NCBI RefSeq assembly: GCF_000215745.1
Contig: NC_015663.1
Coordinates: 2,728,001 to 2,792,000 of the forward strand
Origin: Klebsiella aerogenes KCTC 2190
Lineage (GTDB): Bacteria > Pseudomonadota > Gammaproteobacteria > Enterobacterales > Enterobacteriaceae
DNA length: 64,000 nt
Direction of reading: 5' to 3'
Shown: positions 37,284 through 49,948 of the stretch, in pieces
Numbering within the stretch: position 1 is the first letter of the stretch
Layout of the letters: every line of letters begins with the position of its first letter
Program-made: the position numbers and the translations under genes
Notes under the pieces: generated by a model
What the model saw: the letters and a program-made list of their open reading frames with translations, nothing else
Told to the model about the DNA's origin: nothing
Databases searched by the model: none

Positions 37284-38738
37284 ATGAATATTCCGGACGA
37301 TGCTTTTTTTGCCCTACTGACGCGCGGGATACAGCAACGGGGAGACGCGACGCTACAGCGCGCACTCTATCAGGCGCTGCGCGAGGCCATTTTACAGGGC
37401 GAGTTACTCAGCCATAGCCGGTTGCCGGGCGCGCGCGTTATTGCGCAGCGTGCTGGCGTATCGCGCAATACCGTAAATAGCGCGCTGGAACAGCTGGCGA
37501 TAGAGGGATATATGATCCGCAGTCGTCAGGGGACGTATGTGGCAGCGCTCAATACGCTGGCGGAAAGCGAGCCGGCGCCACCAACGTTTGTTTTGCCTGA
37601 GCGCTTGCGCACGCTACCGCTGCCGGGTCGACGGGACTCCCCGGCACTGTTGTTGACTACCGGAATGCCCGCGGTGAACTACTTCCCGCTGGCTATCTGG
37701 CGTCGTTTGCTCGATCGGGTACTGCGCGAGGATGGCAGCACGATCCTTGGATACGGGGAGGCGGCCGGTGAACCGGCGCTGCGCGAGGCGATAGCCCGTC
37801 ATCTGACTTTATCCCGGGGCATACGCTGCACGGCGCGGCAAATTGTGATCACTGAAGGCGCGCTGGAGGGCGTTAACCTTTGCACGCATCTGCTGAGCGT
37901 CGCGGGGGATACTGCCTGGGTTGAAGAGCCCGGTTATTTCGGCGCGAAAAGCGTGTTTATTAAAGCCGGGCTACAGCTGAAGGGGATACCTGTTGACGGT
38001 GATGGCATGTGTCCTGATACCGTTAACGAGGTAGCGCCGCGGCTTATCTTTACCTCGCCTTCGCACCAATATCCGAGCGGGGCGGTGATGAGCGCCGGAC
38101 GTCGTCTGGCATTGCTGGAATATGCCCGCCAGCATGACGCGTGGATTGTGGAAGATGACTATGATAGCGAGTTTCGCTACAGCGGCGAGCCGATTCAGGC
38201 GATGCTCGGCATGGTGGCGCAGGCGCCGGTGGTTTACCTTGGTACCTTCAGCAAAACGCTATTTCCTTCATTAAGAATAGGCTTCGCGGTGATGCCGTCG
38301 GCGCTGGCCGAGGCGGCGCAGGGAGCGATCGGCGCGCTGCTGCGCGGCGGCCATCGTCTGGAACAGCGTGCGCTGGCGCTGTTTATCGAAGAGGGCCATT
38401 ATGCGCGCCATCTGGCCTCAATGCGCCGATTATATCGTCGGCGTCAGCAGCAATTACGCGAGGCTGTGGTAAGCGAATTCACGCTGGCGAATGAGATTTG
38501 GGGTGGAGAGGGCGGGCTGCATTTAACGGTTGCTGTCGATGACATTGACGATGTGCAAATTGTCGAGCAGGCGCGTCAGTATCAAATGGCGCCAGCGGCG
38601 CTTAGCCGCTTTTATCTTAACCCGCATAAGGCGCGTAGCGGTTTGGTTCTGGGGTATGGCAATACGTCCGCGGCGCATTTCGTACCGGCGCTGCGGACGT
38701 TGAACAGGCTAATCAGGCAGCAACGCGGGTCAGGGTGA
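37284..38738 (+). CDS. MocR-type PLP-dependent regulator (PdxR-like architecture)
   Basis: A 484-residue protein. A GntR-type winged helix-turn-helix (about residues 25-90, [32 protein letters not shown]) is joined to an aminotransferase-like domain. That domain has SPSHQYPSG at 258-266, DDYDSEFRY at 291-299 and PLP-binding Lys324 in [15 protein letters not shown]. It is divergent from the GNAT gene, its likely target. ATG 37284 was preferred over ATG 37281 because GAGGAG is 5 bp away. Its 3' end overlaps ylaC, encoded on the other strand, by 26 bp. The effector is unknown. Confidence 0.88.
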   Translation: MNIPDDAFFALLTRGIQQRGDATLQRALYQALREAILQGELLSHSRLPGARVIAQRAGVSRNTVNSALEQLAIEGYMIRSRQGTYVAALNTLAESEPAPPTFVLPERLRTLPLPGRRDSPALLLTTGMPAVNYFPLAIWRRLLDRVLREDGSTILGYGEAAGEPALREAIARHLTLSRGIRCTARQIVITEGALEGVNLCTHLLSVAGDTAWVEEPGYFGAKSVFIKAGLQLKGIPVDGDGMCPDTVNEVAPRLIFTSPSHQYPSGAVMSAGRRLALLEYARQHDAWIVEDDYDSEFRYSGEPIQAMLGMVAQAPVVYLGTFSKTLFPSLRIGFAVMPSALAEAAQGAIGALLRGGHRLEQRALALFIEEGHYARHLASMRRLYRRRQQQLREAVVSEFTLANEIWGGEGGLHLTVAVDDIDDVQIVEQARQYQMAPAALSRFYLNPHKARSGLVLGYGNTSAAHFVPALRTLNRLIRQQRGSG

Positions 38739-39177
38739 AAACATCGTAGAAGGAGAGTTCACCTTTGGTCGCGATCATTTTCTGCAGTTGAGCTTTCTGC
38801 TCATGGGCGACCTGTGGCGATTGCAGAATGCCGTCAATCAGCTGTTCAGGGACGAAACGGGTATTATACCATTCACCGTTATAACAGACGCGAAAATCGA
38901 GCACATCGATATCTTCATAACGGTAGCGCGGGTAGACGTCAAAGAAGAAAAAGCCGTTCAGCAGAACAAACAGAACGATCAGCAGCCACACGGAATCCAC
39001 CAGCGTCTCAGAGCGCAGCATGACGATGAGAGTGGCCAAAAAGGCGGCGTACATAGCGACAAATAGCCATGGATGGTTGCGAATAAAACTGATACTAAAA
39101 CGCGGGCGATTATCGCGCTTTTCTTTTTCGTTCAGTTCCTCGATGGTATTGGTTAGCAGGCGCTGTATTTCTGTCAT
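38713..39177 (-). CDS. ylaC: Inner-membrane protein YlaC
   Basis: A 154-residue protein of unknown function (E. coli 156). It has two central transmembrane segments (about residues 33-52 and 60-77) and conserved blocks [35 protein letters not shown] and [12 protein letters not shown]. The start ATG 39177 lies just downstream of a 9-bp inverted repeat. The last 26 bp overlap the convergent MocR gene, so the two transcripts would be complementary at their ends. Confidence 0.92.
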   Translation of the reverse strand: MTEIQRLLTNTIEELNEKEKRDNRPRFSISFIRNHPWLFVAMYAAFLATLIVMLRSETLVDSVWLLIVLFVLLNGFFFFDVYPRYRYEDIDVLDFRVCYNGEWYNTRFVPEQLIDGILQSPQVAHEQKAQLQKMIATKGELSFYDVFTLTRVAA

Positions 39178-39195
39178 TTTAGTCCCCGAATTCTT

Positions 39196-39223
39196 CGTAG
39201 AGCCCGGTTTTTCAGGCTCTACG
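39196..39223. repeat. Inverted repeat between maa and ylaC
   Basis: CGTAGAGCC (39196-39204) and GGCTCTACG (39215-39223) form a perfect 9-bp stem around a 10-base loop, 19 bp upstream of the ylaC start on its strand. No T-run follows on the minus strand. It may be a leader hairpin, a weak terminator of maa or an operator. Confidence 0.5.
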
Positions 39224-39302
39224 GCTCAGTCTGAGGGCTATTTTATGTTGCTGAAGACCGGCGTTAAAGTAACAGATCAGTTACAGAAAAGCATAACAGT
39301 TA

Positions 39303-39866
39303 CTATTTTTCGGTTAATAGCAGCTTGATGATTTGGGCAGGATTACCGCCAACTACCGCATTGGCCGGCACGTCTTTCACCACCACTGCGCCGGAGGCAA
39401 TAACCGCATTGTCGCCAATGGTCACTCCAGGGTTGATGACCGCCCGGCCGCCAATCCATACGTTGTGGCCGATCGTTACCGGTTTACCATACTCGATACC
39501 GCTGTTGCGTTCCGTTGGGTCCAGCGGATGGGTCGCGGTATAGATATGAACGCCCGGCGCCAGCATACAGTTATCGCCAATTCGGATCGGGCAAACATCG
39601 AGCATCACGCAGTCAAAGTTCGCGTAAAAATTGGCGCCGAGGCTGATGTTATAGCCGTAATCGCAGCGGAAAGTGGGTTCGATATACGCGTCAGTGGGCT
39701 TACCAAATAGTTCAGCCAGCAGAGCGGCGCGCGATTCGCGCTCATCCGGTGCTGAGTGGTTGTAGCGGTGCAGCACCTGCCGGGCATGCAGGCGGTCTGC
39801 TTTTAGCGTGGCGTCTCCAGCAAGGTAAGGTTCGCCGGCGATCATTTTCCTTTTTTCTTCGCTCAT
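39303..39866 (-). CDS. maa: Maltose O-acetyltransferase
   Basis: Maa transfers acetyl groups from acetyl-CoA to maltose and other sugars. It belongs to the left-handed parallel beta-helix (hexapeptide repeat) acyltransferases. The product is 187 residues (E. coli 183), with a slightly longer C-terminus. The N-terminal [14 protein letters not shown] and the catalytic His in [17 protein letters not shown] are visible. Hexapeptide repeats such as [27 protein letters not shown] fill the C-terminal half. The start follows GGAGAAGACC. Gene order maa-hha-tomB is as in E. coli. Confidence 0.95.
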   Translation of the reverse strand: MSEEKRKMIAGEPYLAGDATLKADRLHARQVLHRYNHSAPDERESRAALLAELFGKPTDAYIEPTFRCDYGYNISLGANFYANFDCVMLDVCPIRIGDNCMLAPGVHIYTATHPLDPTERNSGIEYGKPVTIGHNVWIGGRAVINPGVTIGDNAVIASGAVVVKDVPANAVVGGNPAQIIKLLLTEK

Positions 39867-39997
39867 GGTCTTCTCCTGTTTAAAGAAAAAACAGTATAAA
39901 GCGAAACCGGTTTCATATGCAGCAATACGGGACTCAGGCGTTTAATATCCCGAGTAATCCCTGTTGAGGTGCTGTTGTATTAATGACAGAAAATGAA

Positions 39998-40216
39998 CTA
40001 GCGGATAAATTTCCATACTGAAGTTGGGATTTTGTCGTATAGCTTATTCATGGTCAATTCAGCAAGACGATGGTCGGCTGCTGAGTAAAATACCGCCAAT
40101 TCATTGTCGGAAAGTTCATATTTATTCTTTTCAATTACGCGCTCCAGCGTATCAATTGTCTGACAGCGGCGTAAACGCATCAAATAGTCTGTTTTAGTTA
40201 ATGGTTTACCAGACAT
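39998..40216 (-). CDS. hha: Hha, haemolysin expression modulator
   Basis: Hha is a small H-NS-associated nucleoid protein that helps silence horizontally acquired genes. The product is 72 residues and nearly identical to E. coli Hha ([36 protein letters not shown]). Two adjacent ATGs occur; ATG 40216 was chosen because AAGGTG is then at normal distance and the length matches. It follows tomB after 26 bp on the same strand. Confidence 0.97.
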   Translation of the reverse strand: MSGKPLTKTDYLMRLRRCQTIDTLERVIEKNKYELSDNELAVFYSAADHRLAELTMNKLYDKIPTSVWKFIR

Positions 40217-40242
40217 CATTTCACCTTTTGAATGTAATAATT

Positions 40243-40617
40243 CTAACAAGAAAGACTTGCCGGGTTCTCCCGGCTGGCGTTCACAAAGCATCGGAATAAC
40301 CGATTGCCGGATTTGCGCCATTTTTGGAGATCGCTTGTGTTTATGCCATAGCTACTGAACAGCATAAAAGTGTCATCCAGGTATTCGTCAAGCTGAGAAA
40401 TCAGCTTATTATCCTCAGCGTACTTAATTTTATAATTAAGCGCGTAAGTTGCTATGTGCTCGATCAATTCATTTAATTGAAGATTCACCGCCGAGGTGGG
40501 ATCGTTAACCCAGCCGCGGTTGCTTTCTTCCAGGTTTGCAAGGCAGTCATGATACAACGTTTCGCAGAGAAATCTTAGCTGCGCGATATCATGTCTTTTT
40601 GGCGAGTACTCGTCCAT
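40243..40617 (-). CDS. tomB: TomB, Hha toxicity modulator / biofilm regulator
   Basis: TomB (YbaJ) reduces Hha toxicity and influences biofilm formation. The Hha-TomB pair has been described as an atypical oxygen-dependent toxin-antitoxin system. The product is 124 residues, as in E. coli, and includes [38 protein letters not shown] and the C-terminal Cys-containing [18 protein letters not shown]. The start ATG 40617 follows AAGGGGATGTGTT. It is the first gene of the tomB-hha operon. Confidence 0.96.
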   Translation of the reverse strand: MDEYSPKRHDIAQLRFLCETLYHDCLANLEESNRGWVNDPTSAVNLQLNELIEHIATYALNYKIKYAEDNKLISQLDEYLDDTFMLFSSYGINTSDLQKWRKSGNRLFRCFVNASRENPASLSC

Positions 40618-41044
40618 AACACATCCCCTTGTAAGTGGTTTAAACGACGACTAACAAACACCGTTGTGGGATGAAGACCAGGCTCAAACATTGTAATCCT
40701 GTGATTTAACTATAATCCAGTCTCAAAAACATTTCACCGTGCTATTACGAAAAATTACAATAAATACGGTTAATTTATCTTAAAAAAACAGGACCTATTA
40801 TACTGATTCCTTTTATGTTTGGCGAAACTGGAAGGTCAGCCTTATATATCATAAGTTTATCTGATTGACGCCTGCCTGCAGCGAGAAGGTTGTCGGGAGA
40901 TTGTTGGTAATTAAGAATATTCTGAATGAGACCTGATGACAAAACCGGTAATCGAAATCTTAATAAAAATAGAACAACGTTCATCAATGTATATTAATGT
41001 CAGAACGTAAAATAAACAATAACAATGTGTGCGTTTAAATACCC
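40618..41044. other. Long AT-rich intergenic region before tomB-hha
   Basis: About 430 bp with no gene I can support. It must contain the leftward tomB-hha promoter near its left end. A 70-residue minus-strand frame (40775-40987) has no ribosome site. The remainder is AT-rich, with several A/T tracts that could bind H-NS. Confidence 0.5.
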
Positions 41045-41048
41045 CTAA

Positions 41049-41075
41049 AGAAAAAGGGCCGCAAATGCGGCCCTT
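41049..41075 (-). terminator. Intrinsic terminator of acrAB
   Basis: On the minus strand AAGGGCCGC pairs perfectly with GCGGCCCTT around a 4-base loop, followed by TTTCTTTAG. It is 13 bp after the acrB stop. Confidence 0.9.
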
Positions 41076-41088
41076 AGCTTAAGCAAGA

Positions 41089-44238
<3,150 letters not shown>

Positions 44239-44257
44239 TTAACGGCTCCTGTTTAAG

Positions 44258-45457
44258 TTAAGACTTGGTTTGTTCAGACTGAGCGTTCGCGTTGCCGGCG
44301 GTTTGCTGTTGGTTGTCTGAAGCTACTTCCTGCGCTTTTACCTGTACGCCTGGTTTGACTTTTTGCAGGCCAGCGACGATCACGCGATCGCCTGATTTCA
44401 GACCTTCGGTCACTAACCACTTGTCGCCGATAGCCTGAGTCGCGGTGACCTGACGCACTTCAACTTTGTCGCCTTCGCCGACCACCATCACGCTGGCATC
44501 GCCGCGCGGGGTACGGGTAACGCCCTGTTGCGGAACCAGCAGCGCATCCGGGTTAATACCTTCTTCCAGACGTGCGCGAACAAACATCCCTGGCAGCAGA
44601 GTGTGGTCCGGGTTCGGGAAGATAGCGCGCAGCGTGATAGAACCGGTGGTCTGGTCAACGGTGACGTCGGAGAATTCCAGCGTACCCTCTTGCGGATATT
44701 TCAGACCGTCATTGGTGACCAGTTCGACTTTCGCCTTACCGTTTTCTTGCTTCAGTTTACCGTTCGCCAGTTCCTGTTTCAGACGCAGGAAATCGTTGCT
44801 CGATTGGGTAACGTCAACATAGATAGGGTCTAGCTGCTGAACGGTAGCCAGCGCGGTAGATTGCCCGTTTTGCACCAGCGCGCCTTCGGTGACCGCGGAT
44901 TTACCGATGCGTCCACTGATTGGCGACGTCACTTTGGTATAAGCCAGGTTGATACGCGCGGTTTCAACTGCGGCTTTCGCCGCGACGACGGCGGCGTTGC
45001 TTTGCTGAGCGTCGGCAACGGCTGAGTCATATTCTTGTTGGCTGATGTATTTGGTGCCAACCAGTTTCTGATAACGTTTGACCGTCAACTGAGCGATGTT
45101 TGCGGCGGCCTGGGCTTTCGCTAAGTCGCCTTTAGCGCTTTCATAGCTTGCCTGATAGGTTGCCGGATCGATCTGATAAAGAGACACCCCCGCCTGAATA
45201 TCGCTGCCTTCAGTGAAGTTACGTTTCAGAATAATGCCACTTACCTGAGGACGGACTTCTGCGACACGATAAGCATTGGTACGACCAGGAAGTTCAGTGG
45301 TGATTTGTAGAGGTGCGGATTTGAGCGTGACAATACCGACTTCCGGCATTTGCTGGGCTCCTTGTTGAGCCGGTTTATCGTCACATCCTGTTAGCGCTAA
45401 GCTGCCTGAGAGCATCAGAACGACCGCCAGAGGCGTTAACCCTCTGTTTTTGTTCAT
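44258..45457 (-). CDS. acrA: AcrA, periplasmic adaptor of the AcrAB-TolC pump
   Basis: AcrA is a membrane-fusion lipoprotein linking AcrB to TolC. The product is 399 residues (E. coli 397). The lipobox LALTGC predicts lipidation at about Cys25. Domains are lipoyl (EVRPQVSGIILKRNFTEGSDIQAG), alpha-helical hairpin (ASYESAKGDLAKAQAAANIAQLTVKRYQ), beta-barrel and membrane-proximal. The start ATG 45457 (MNKNRGLTPLAVVLM) follows GAGGTTTACAT; an upstream 20-codon extension was rejected. It is divergent from acrR across a 142-bp control region. Confidence 0.98.
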   Translation of the reverse strand: MNKNRGLTPLAVVLMLSGSLALTGCDDKPAQQGAQQMPEVGIVTLKSAPLQITTELPGRTNAYRVAEVRPQVSGIILKRNFTEGSDIQAGVSLYQIDPATYQASYESAKGDLAKAQAAANIAQLTVKRYQKLVGTKYISQQEYDSAVADAQQSNAAVVAAKAAVETARINLAYTKVTSPISGRIGKSAVTEGALVQNGQSTALATVQQLDPIYVDVTQSSNDFLRLKQELANGKLKQENGKAKVELVTNDGLKYPQEGTLEFSDVTVDQTTGSITLRAIFPNPDHTLLPGMFVRARLEEGINPDALLVPQQGVTRTPRGDASVMVVGEGDKVEVRQVTATQAIGDKWLVTEGLKSGDRVIVAGLQKVKPGVQVKAQEVASDNQQQTAGNANAQSEQTKS

Positions 45458-45547
45458 ATGTAAACCTCGAGTGTCCAATTTCAAATTTTTTAGTGGCTCA
45501 AACGTCCACAAACCCACTACAGTCTTTCTATTATGGTCATGCTATGG

Positions 45548-45571
45548 TACATACATTCACAAATGTATGTA
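45548..45571. promoter_or_regulatory. AcrR operator
   Basis: TACATACATT-CACA-AATGTATGTA is a perfect 10-bp inverted repeat with a 4-bp centre, in the acrA-acrR divergent gap. It matches the known 24-bp AcrR-binding palindrome that represses acrAB and acrR. Confidence 0.92.
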
Positions 45572-45599
45572 AACGCAACCTCTGTAAAGTCATCAACCT

Positions 45600-46250
45600 A
45601 TGGCACGAAAAACCAAACAACAGGCACTTGAAACCCGGCAACTGATTCTTGACGTCGCCCTGCGATTGTTTTCGCAGCAAGGGGTATCATCTACCTCGTT
45701 GGCCGCGATTGCAAAAGCTGCTGGAGTGACCAGGGGCGCTATATACTGGCATTTCAAAAACAAATCCGATCTGTTTAATGAAATATGGAGTCTCTCTGAC
45801 GCCAGCATTAGCGATCTCGAAGTTGAGTATCGGGCAAAATTCCCTAACGATCCACTGTCAGTTGTTCGCGAAATACTCGTCTATATCCTCGAAGCGACGG
45901 TAGTAGAGGAGCGTAGACGCCTGATGATGGAAATCATCTTCCATAAATGCGAATTTGTCGGAGAAATGGCCGTTGTCCAACAAGCACAGCGCAGTTTATG
46001 GCTTGAAAGCTACGATCGTATTGAGCAAACATTAAAAGATTGTATCACTGCTCAACAATTACCTGCGAATTTACTCACTCGCCGTGCGGCAATTCTGATG
46101 CGCAGTTATCTTTCCGGATTAATGGAAAACTGGCTCTTTGCACCAGAGAGTTTTAACCTTCATGCGGAAGCCCGTGCTTATGTCGATGCGCTGATTGAGA
46201 TGTATCAGACCTGCCCGTCGCTACGAAGTTCGTCTGAGGTCATGGCCTGA
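45600..46250 (+). CDS. acrR: AcrR, TetR-family repressor of acrAB
   Basis: AcrR is a dimeric TetR-family repressor released by many of the drugs that the pump exports. The product is 216 residues (E. coli 215). The N-terminal helix-turn-helix is [56 protein letters not shown] in outline, visible over residues 2-57, and the rest is the ligand-binding domain. I see no frameshift or stop, so local repression should be intact. It is divergent from acrA. Confidence 0.97.
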   Translation: MARKTKQQALETRQLILDVALRLFSQQGVSSTSLAAIAKAAGVTRGAIYWHFKNKSDLFNEIWSLSDASISDLEVEYRAKFPNDPLSVVREILVYILEATVVEERRRLMMEIIFHKCEFVGEMAVVQQAQRSLWLESYDRIEQTLKDCITAQQLPANLLTRRAAILMRSYLSGLMENWLFAPESFNLHAEARAYVDALIEMYQTCPSLRSSSEVMA

Positions 46251-46380
46251 ATCCGCAGGCGTAAATAAAGGTAAATTTTACTTATCTCTGCCGCTATTCG
46301 CGCGCAGGGAGAAGTGCTATTCTGCGCGCTGCGACGACCCCCGGTATTCTCCGGCATTTGCAACCATTCATGTTAATACT

Positions 46381-49300
46381 ATGCAGCATACAAATCGTTG
46401 GCCTCATGCTATTTCCACCATTGTCTTTGCACTGGTCCTTATAGTTGGCACTCTGAGCTTCAGCCAGGTTCAGGCTGCAGATTTACCTGACCGTTCTGAC
46501 ATTCAAAGCCAGCTCACTACGCTAAATAAGCAAAAAGAACTCACGCCGCAGGAAAAATTAGTTCAGCAGGACCTGACGCAGACTTTAGAAACGCTCGATA
46601 AGATTGAGCGTATAAAGTCTGAAACTGTGCAACTGCGTCAGCAGGTTGAACAGGCGCCGGCGAAAATGCGTCAGGCGGTAGACAGCCTGAATGCGCTGAG
46701 CGATGTTCCTGATGATGAGGTCACCCGTAAAACCCTGAGCACGTTATCGTTGCGACAGCTTGAATCCAGGGTGTCTCAGGCGCTCGACGATCTGCAAAGC
46801 GCGCAGAACGATCTGGCGACCTACAACAGCCAATTGGTCTCGCTGCAGACGCAGCCGGAGCGCGTGCAGAACGCGATGTACTCCGCCTCCCAGCAGCTAC
46901 AGCAAATTCGTAACCGTCTCAACGGCACCGCGCCGGGCGAAGAGACGCTGCGCCCGACTCAGCAGGGGTTGCTGCTGGCGCAGCAGGCCTTGCTGAATGC
47001 GGAGATCGAACAGCAGCGTAAGAGCCTGGAAGGCAATACTGTGCTGCAGGATACGCTGCAGAAACAGCGCGATTACGTGACCGCCCACAGCAACCGGCTG
47101 GAACATCAGCTGCAACTGTTACAGGAAGCGGTGAACAGCAAGCGGCTGACCCTCACCGAGAAAACCGCTCAGGAAGCGGTCTCGCCGGAGGAGACCTCGC
47201 GGATCCAAAATAACCCGTTGGTCAAGCAGGAGCTTGAAGTTAACCATCAGCTTAGCGAAAAGCTGATTCAGGCGACGGAAAACGGCAACCAGCTGGTGCA
47301 GCGCAATATCAGAGTGAAAAACTGGCTCGACCGCGCGCTGCAATCCGAACGCGATATCAAAGAGCAGATTTCGGTATTGAAAGGCAGCCTGCTGCTGTCG
47401 CGTATCCTCTATCAGCAGCAGCAAACATTGCCATCAGCGGATGAGCTGCAGGATATGACTAACCGCATTGCCGATCTGCGCCTGGAGCAGTTTGAAGTTA
47501 ACCAGCAGCGCGATGCGTTATTCCAGAGCGATGCCTTTGTGGCAAAGCTGGAAGAGGGCCATAGCAGCGAAGTCACGCCGGAAGTTCACGACGCCCTGTT
47601 GGAAGTCGTGGACATGCGCCGAGAATTGCTCGACCAGTTTAACAAACAGCTGGGGAACCAGCTGATGATGGCCATCAACCTGCAGATTAACCAGCAGCAG
47701 TTGATGAGCGTCTCCAGCAATCTGAAATCGATCCTGACCCAGCAGATTTTCTGGGTGAACAGCAATAAGCCGATGGATTGGGAGTGGATCAAATCCTTCC
47801 CGGAAGCGCTGAAAGCCCAGTTCAAATCGATGAAAATCACCGTCAACTGGGAGAAAGCCTGGCCGGCGGTATTTATCGCGTTCCTCGCCGGGCTGCCGCT
47901 GCTGTTGATTGCCGGGCTGATCCGCTGGCGCTTGCAGTGGCTGCGTGATTACCAGGCTAAGCTGGCCTCCCAGGTAGGCCAGTTACGCAATGATACTCAG
48001 CTAAACACGCCAAAAGCGATCCTGATAGATTTAATCAGAGCGCTGCCGGTGGTGCTGCTCATCCTCGCCGCCGGGCTTATCCTGCTGACGATGCAGCTGA
48101 ATGTCAGCAACCTGCTATGGGCCTACAGTAAAAAACTAGCGATGTTCTGGCTGGTGTTCGGCCTGTGCTGGAAGGTGCTGGAAAAAGACGGCGTGGCGGT
48201 GAAGCATTTCAATATGCCCGCACAGCTCACCAGCCACTGGCGGCGGCAGATCGTCCGCGTCAGCCTGGCGCTGCTGCCGCTGAATTTCTGGTCGGTTGTT
48301 TCTGAGCTCTCTCCGCTTAATTTGATGGACGACGTGCTGGGGCAGTTTGTTATCTTCGTCAACCTGCTGCTCATTGCGGTGCTGGTGTGGCCGATGTGCC
48401 GCGAAAGCTGGCGTGACAAAGAGTCGCACAGCCTGCGCCTGCTGACGGTGACCGTGCTGTCGATTGTGCCCGTCGCGCTGATGGTCCTCACGGCGACCGG
48501 TTACTTCTATACCACGCTGCGTCTGGCTGGCCGCTGGATTGAGACCGTCTATCTGGTGATGATGTGGAATCTGCTATACCAGACCGTTCTCCGCGGCCTG
48601 AGTGTGGCGGCGCGACGTATTGCCTGGCGCCGGGCGCTGGCGCGTCGCCAGCATCTGGTGAAAGAAGGGGCGGAAGGCGCCGAACCGCAGGAAGAGCCGA
48701 CGATCGCGCTTGAACAGGTTAACCAACAAACGCTGCGCATCACCATGCTGGTGATGGTGGCGTTGTTCGCGGTGCTGTTCTGGGCGATTTGGTCCGATCT
48801 GATAACCGTGTTCGCCTATCTCGACAGCATTACGCTCTGGCACTACAACGGCACCGAAGCCGGCGCCAGCGTGGTGAAAAGCGTGACGATGGGCAGCCTG
48901 CTGTTTGCGATTGTCGCCTCGATGGTCGCCTGGGCGCTGATCCGCAACTTGCCGGGCCTGCTGGAAGTGCTGGTGTTGTCGCGTCTTAATATGCGTCAGG
49001 GCGCTTCCTATGCCATCACGACGATCCTCAACTACGCGATTATCGCCATCGGCGCGATGACGGTCTTCGGCTCCTTAGGCGTGTCGTGGGATAAACTGCA
49101 GTGGCTGGCCGCGGCGCTGTCGGTTGGTTTAGGTTTCGGCTTACAGGAGATTTTCGGTAACTTCGTCTCCGGCCTGATCATTCTCTTCGAACGCCCGGTG
49201 CGGATCGGCGATACGGTCACTATCGGTACCTTCTCAGGCACCGTCAGTAAGATCCGTATCCGCGCGACGACCATTACCGATTTCGATCGCAAGGAGGTGA

Positions 49301-49725
49301 TTATTCCAAACAAGGCCTTCGTGACTGAACGGCTGATCAACTGGTCGCTCTCCGATACCATCACCCGCGTGGTGATCCGCCTGGGCGTAGCCTACGGATC
49401 CGATCTCGATAAAGTGAAAGAGGTGCTGCTGCAGGCGGCGCATGAACATCCGAAAGTGATGCAGGAACCAGCGCCGTCGGTCTTCTTTACCACCTTCGGC
49501 GCCAGCACGCTGGATCATGAACTGCGCCTCTATGTGCGTGAACTGCGCGATCGCAGCTACGCGGTGGACGAACTTAACCGCTCGATCGATCGCCTGTGCC
49601 GCGAAAACAATATCGATATTGCCTTCAACCAGCTGGAAGTTCATCTGCGTAACGAGAAGGGAGATGAAGTGACGGAAGTGAAGCGCGATAATAAAGGGGA
49701 TGATACGGCGCCAGGCGTCGCATAA
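46381..49725 (+). CDS. mscK: MscK (KefA), potassium-dependent mechanosensitive channel
   Basis: A large MscS-superfamily channel that opens with membrane tension in the presence of high potassium and protects against hypo-osmotic shock. The product is 1114 residues (E. coli 1120). A signal peptide (ending SFSQVQA) is followed by a long periplasmic coiled-coil region (about residues 35-450, Gln/Leu rich) and about 11 transmembrane helices. The C-terminal MscS pore and beta domain includes LQWLAAALSVGLGFGLQEIFGNFVSGLIILFERPVRIGD in outline. ATG 46381 (MQHTNRWPHAIS) gives a proper signal peptide; the long in-frame extension back into acrR was rejected. The extreme N-terminus diverges from E. coli. 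Confidence 0.95.
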   Translation: MQHTNRWPHAISTIVFALVLIVGTLSFSQVQAADLPDRSDIQSQLTTLNKQKELTPQEKLVQQDLTQTLETLDKIERIKSETVQLRQQVEQAPAKMRQAVDSLNALSDVPDDEVTRKTLSTLSLRQLESRVSQALDDLQSAQNDLATYNSQLVSLQTQPERVQNAMYSASQQLQQIRNRLNGTAPGEETLRPTQQGLLLAQQALLNAEIEQQRKSLEGNTVLQDTLQKQRDYVTAHSNRLEHQLQLLQEAVNSKRLTLTEKTAQEAVSPEETSRIQNNPLVKQELEVNHQLSEKLIQATENGNQLVQRNIRVKNWLDRALQSERDIKEQISVLKGSLLLSRILYQQQQTLPSADELQDMTNRIADLRLEQFEVNQQRDALFQSDAFVAKLEEGHSSEVTPEVHDALLEVVDMRRELLDQFNKQLGNQLMMAINLQINQQQLMSVSSNLKSILTQQIFWVNSNKPMDWEWIKSFPEALKAQFKSMKITVNWEKAWPAVFIAFLAGLPLLLIAGLIRWRLQWLRDYQAKLASQVGQLRNDTQLNTPKAILIDLIRALPVVLLILAAGLILLTMQLNVSNLLWAYSKKLAMFWLVFGLCWKVLEKDGVAVKHFNMPAQLTSHWRRQIVRVSLALLPLNFWSVVSELSPLNLMDDVLGQFVIFVNLLLIAVLVWPMCRESWRDKESHSLRLLTVTVLSIVPVALMVLTATGYFYTTLRLAGRWIETVYLVMMWNLLYQTVLRGLSVAARRIAWRRALARRQHLVKEGAEGAEPQEEPTIALEQVNQQTLRITMLVMVALFAVLFWAIWSDLITVFAYLDSITLWHYNGTEAGASVVKSVTMGSLLFAIVASMVAWALIRNLPGLLEVLVLSRLNMRQGASYAITTILNYAIIAIGAMTVFGSLGVSWDKLQWLAAALSVGLGFGLQEIFGNFVSGLIILFERPVRIGDTVTIGTFSGTVSKIRIRATTITDFDRKEVIIPNKAFVTERLINWSLSDTITRVVIRLGVAYGSDLDKVKEVLLQAAHEHPKVMQEPAPSVFFTTFGASTLDHELRLYVRELRDRSYAVDELNRSIDRLCRENNIDIAFNQLEVHLRNEKGDEVTEVKRDNKGDDTAPGVA

Positions 49726-49732
49726 TCGCTAA

Positions 49733-49770
49733 TCGGGGCGGCATATGCCGCCCCGAATCGTTTTATTCTT
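49733..49770. terminator. Bidirectional terminator between mscK and ybaM
   Basis: TCGGGGCGGC pairs perfectly with GCCGCCCCGA around ATAT, followed on the plus strand by ATCGTTTTATTCTT. It overlaps the start of the T-rich tail and the ybaM stop codon. Confidence 0.8.
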
Positions 49771-49936
49771 CTGACAGGGGCGCGTCAGGTTGGGCGTTTT
49801 TCAGTTTGTTTTCATAGTCACGCTTAATAATATCCAACGCTCCCAGCACCGTTTTTGCGCTGACCCGGTTTTCCTCCAACAACATGATTAAATCGACGGC
49901 CAGTTTGACCTCGTCCGGTGCATTTTCCAGCGACAT
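49763..49936 (-). CDS. ybaM: Small protein YbaM
   Basis: A 57-residue protein of unknown function (E. coli 53). It reads [20 protein letters not shown] and continues with an acidic helix-rich segment ending in DAPLSEE. It resembles DksA/RsmS-type small proteins, and E. coli YbaM has been named RsmS from work in another genus; I cannot confirm a role here. The start ATG 49936 follows AGGAGAGG, a strong ribosome site. It lies 12 bp downstream of priC on the same strand, so the two form an operon. Confidence 0.9.
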   Translation of the reverse strand: MSLENAPDEVKLAVDLIMLLEENRVSAKTVLGALDIIKRDYENKLKNAQPDAPLSEE

Positions 49937-49948
49937 AGTCCTCTCCTG

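Noticed and set aside
40775..40987. 70-residue minus-strand reading frame in the tomB-acrB gap
   Set aside because: No ribosome site before its ATG, AT-rich sequence in which open frames arise easily, and composition not protein-like.
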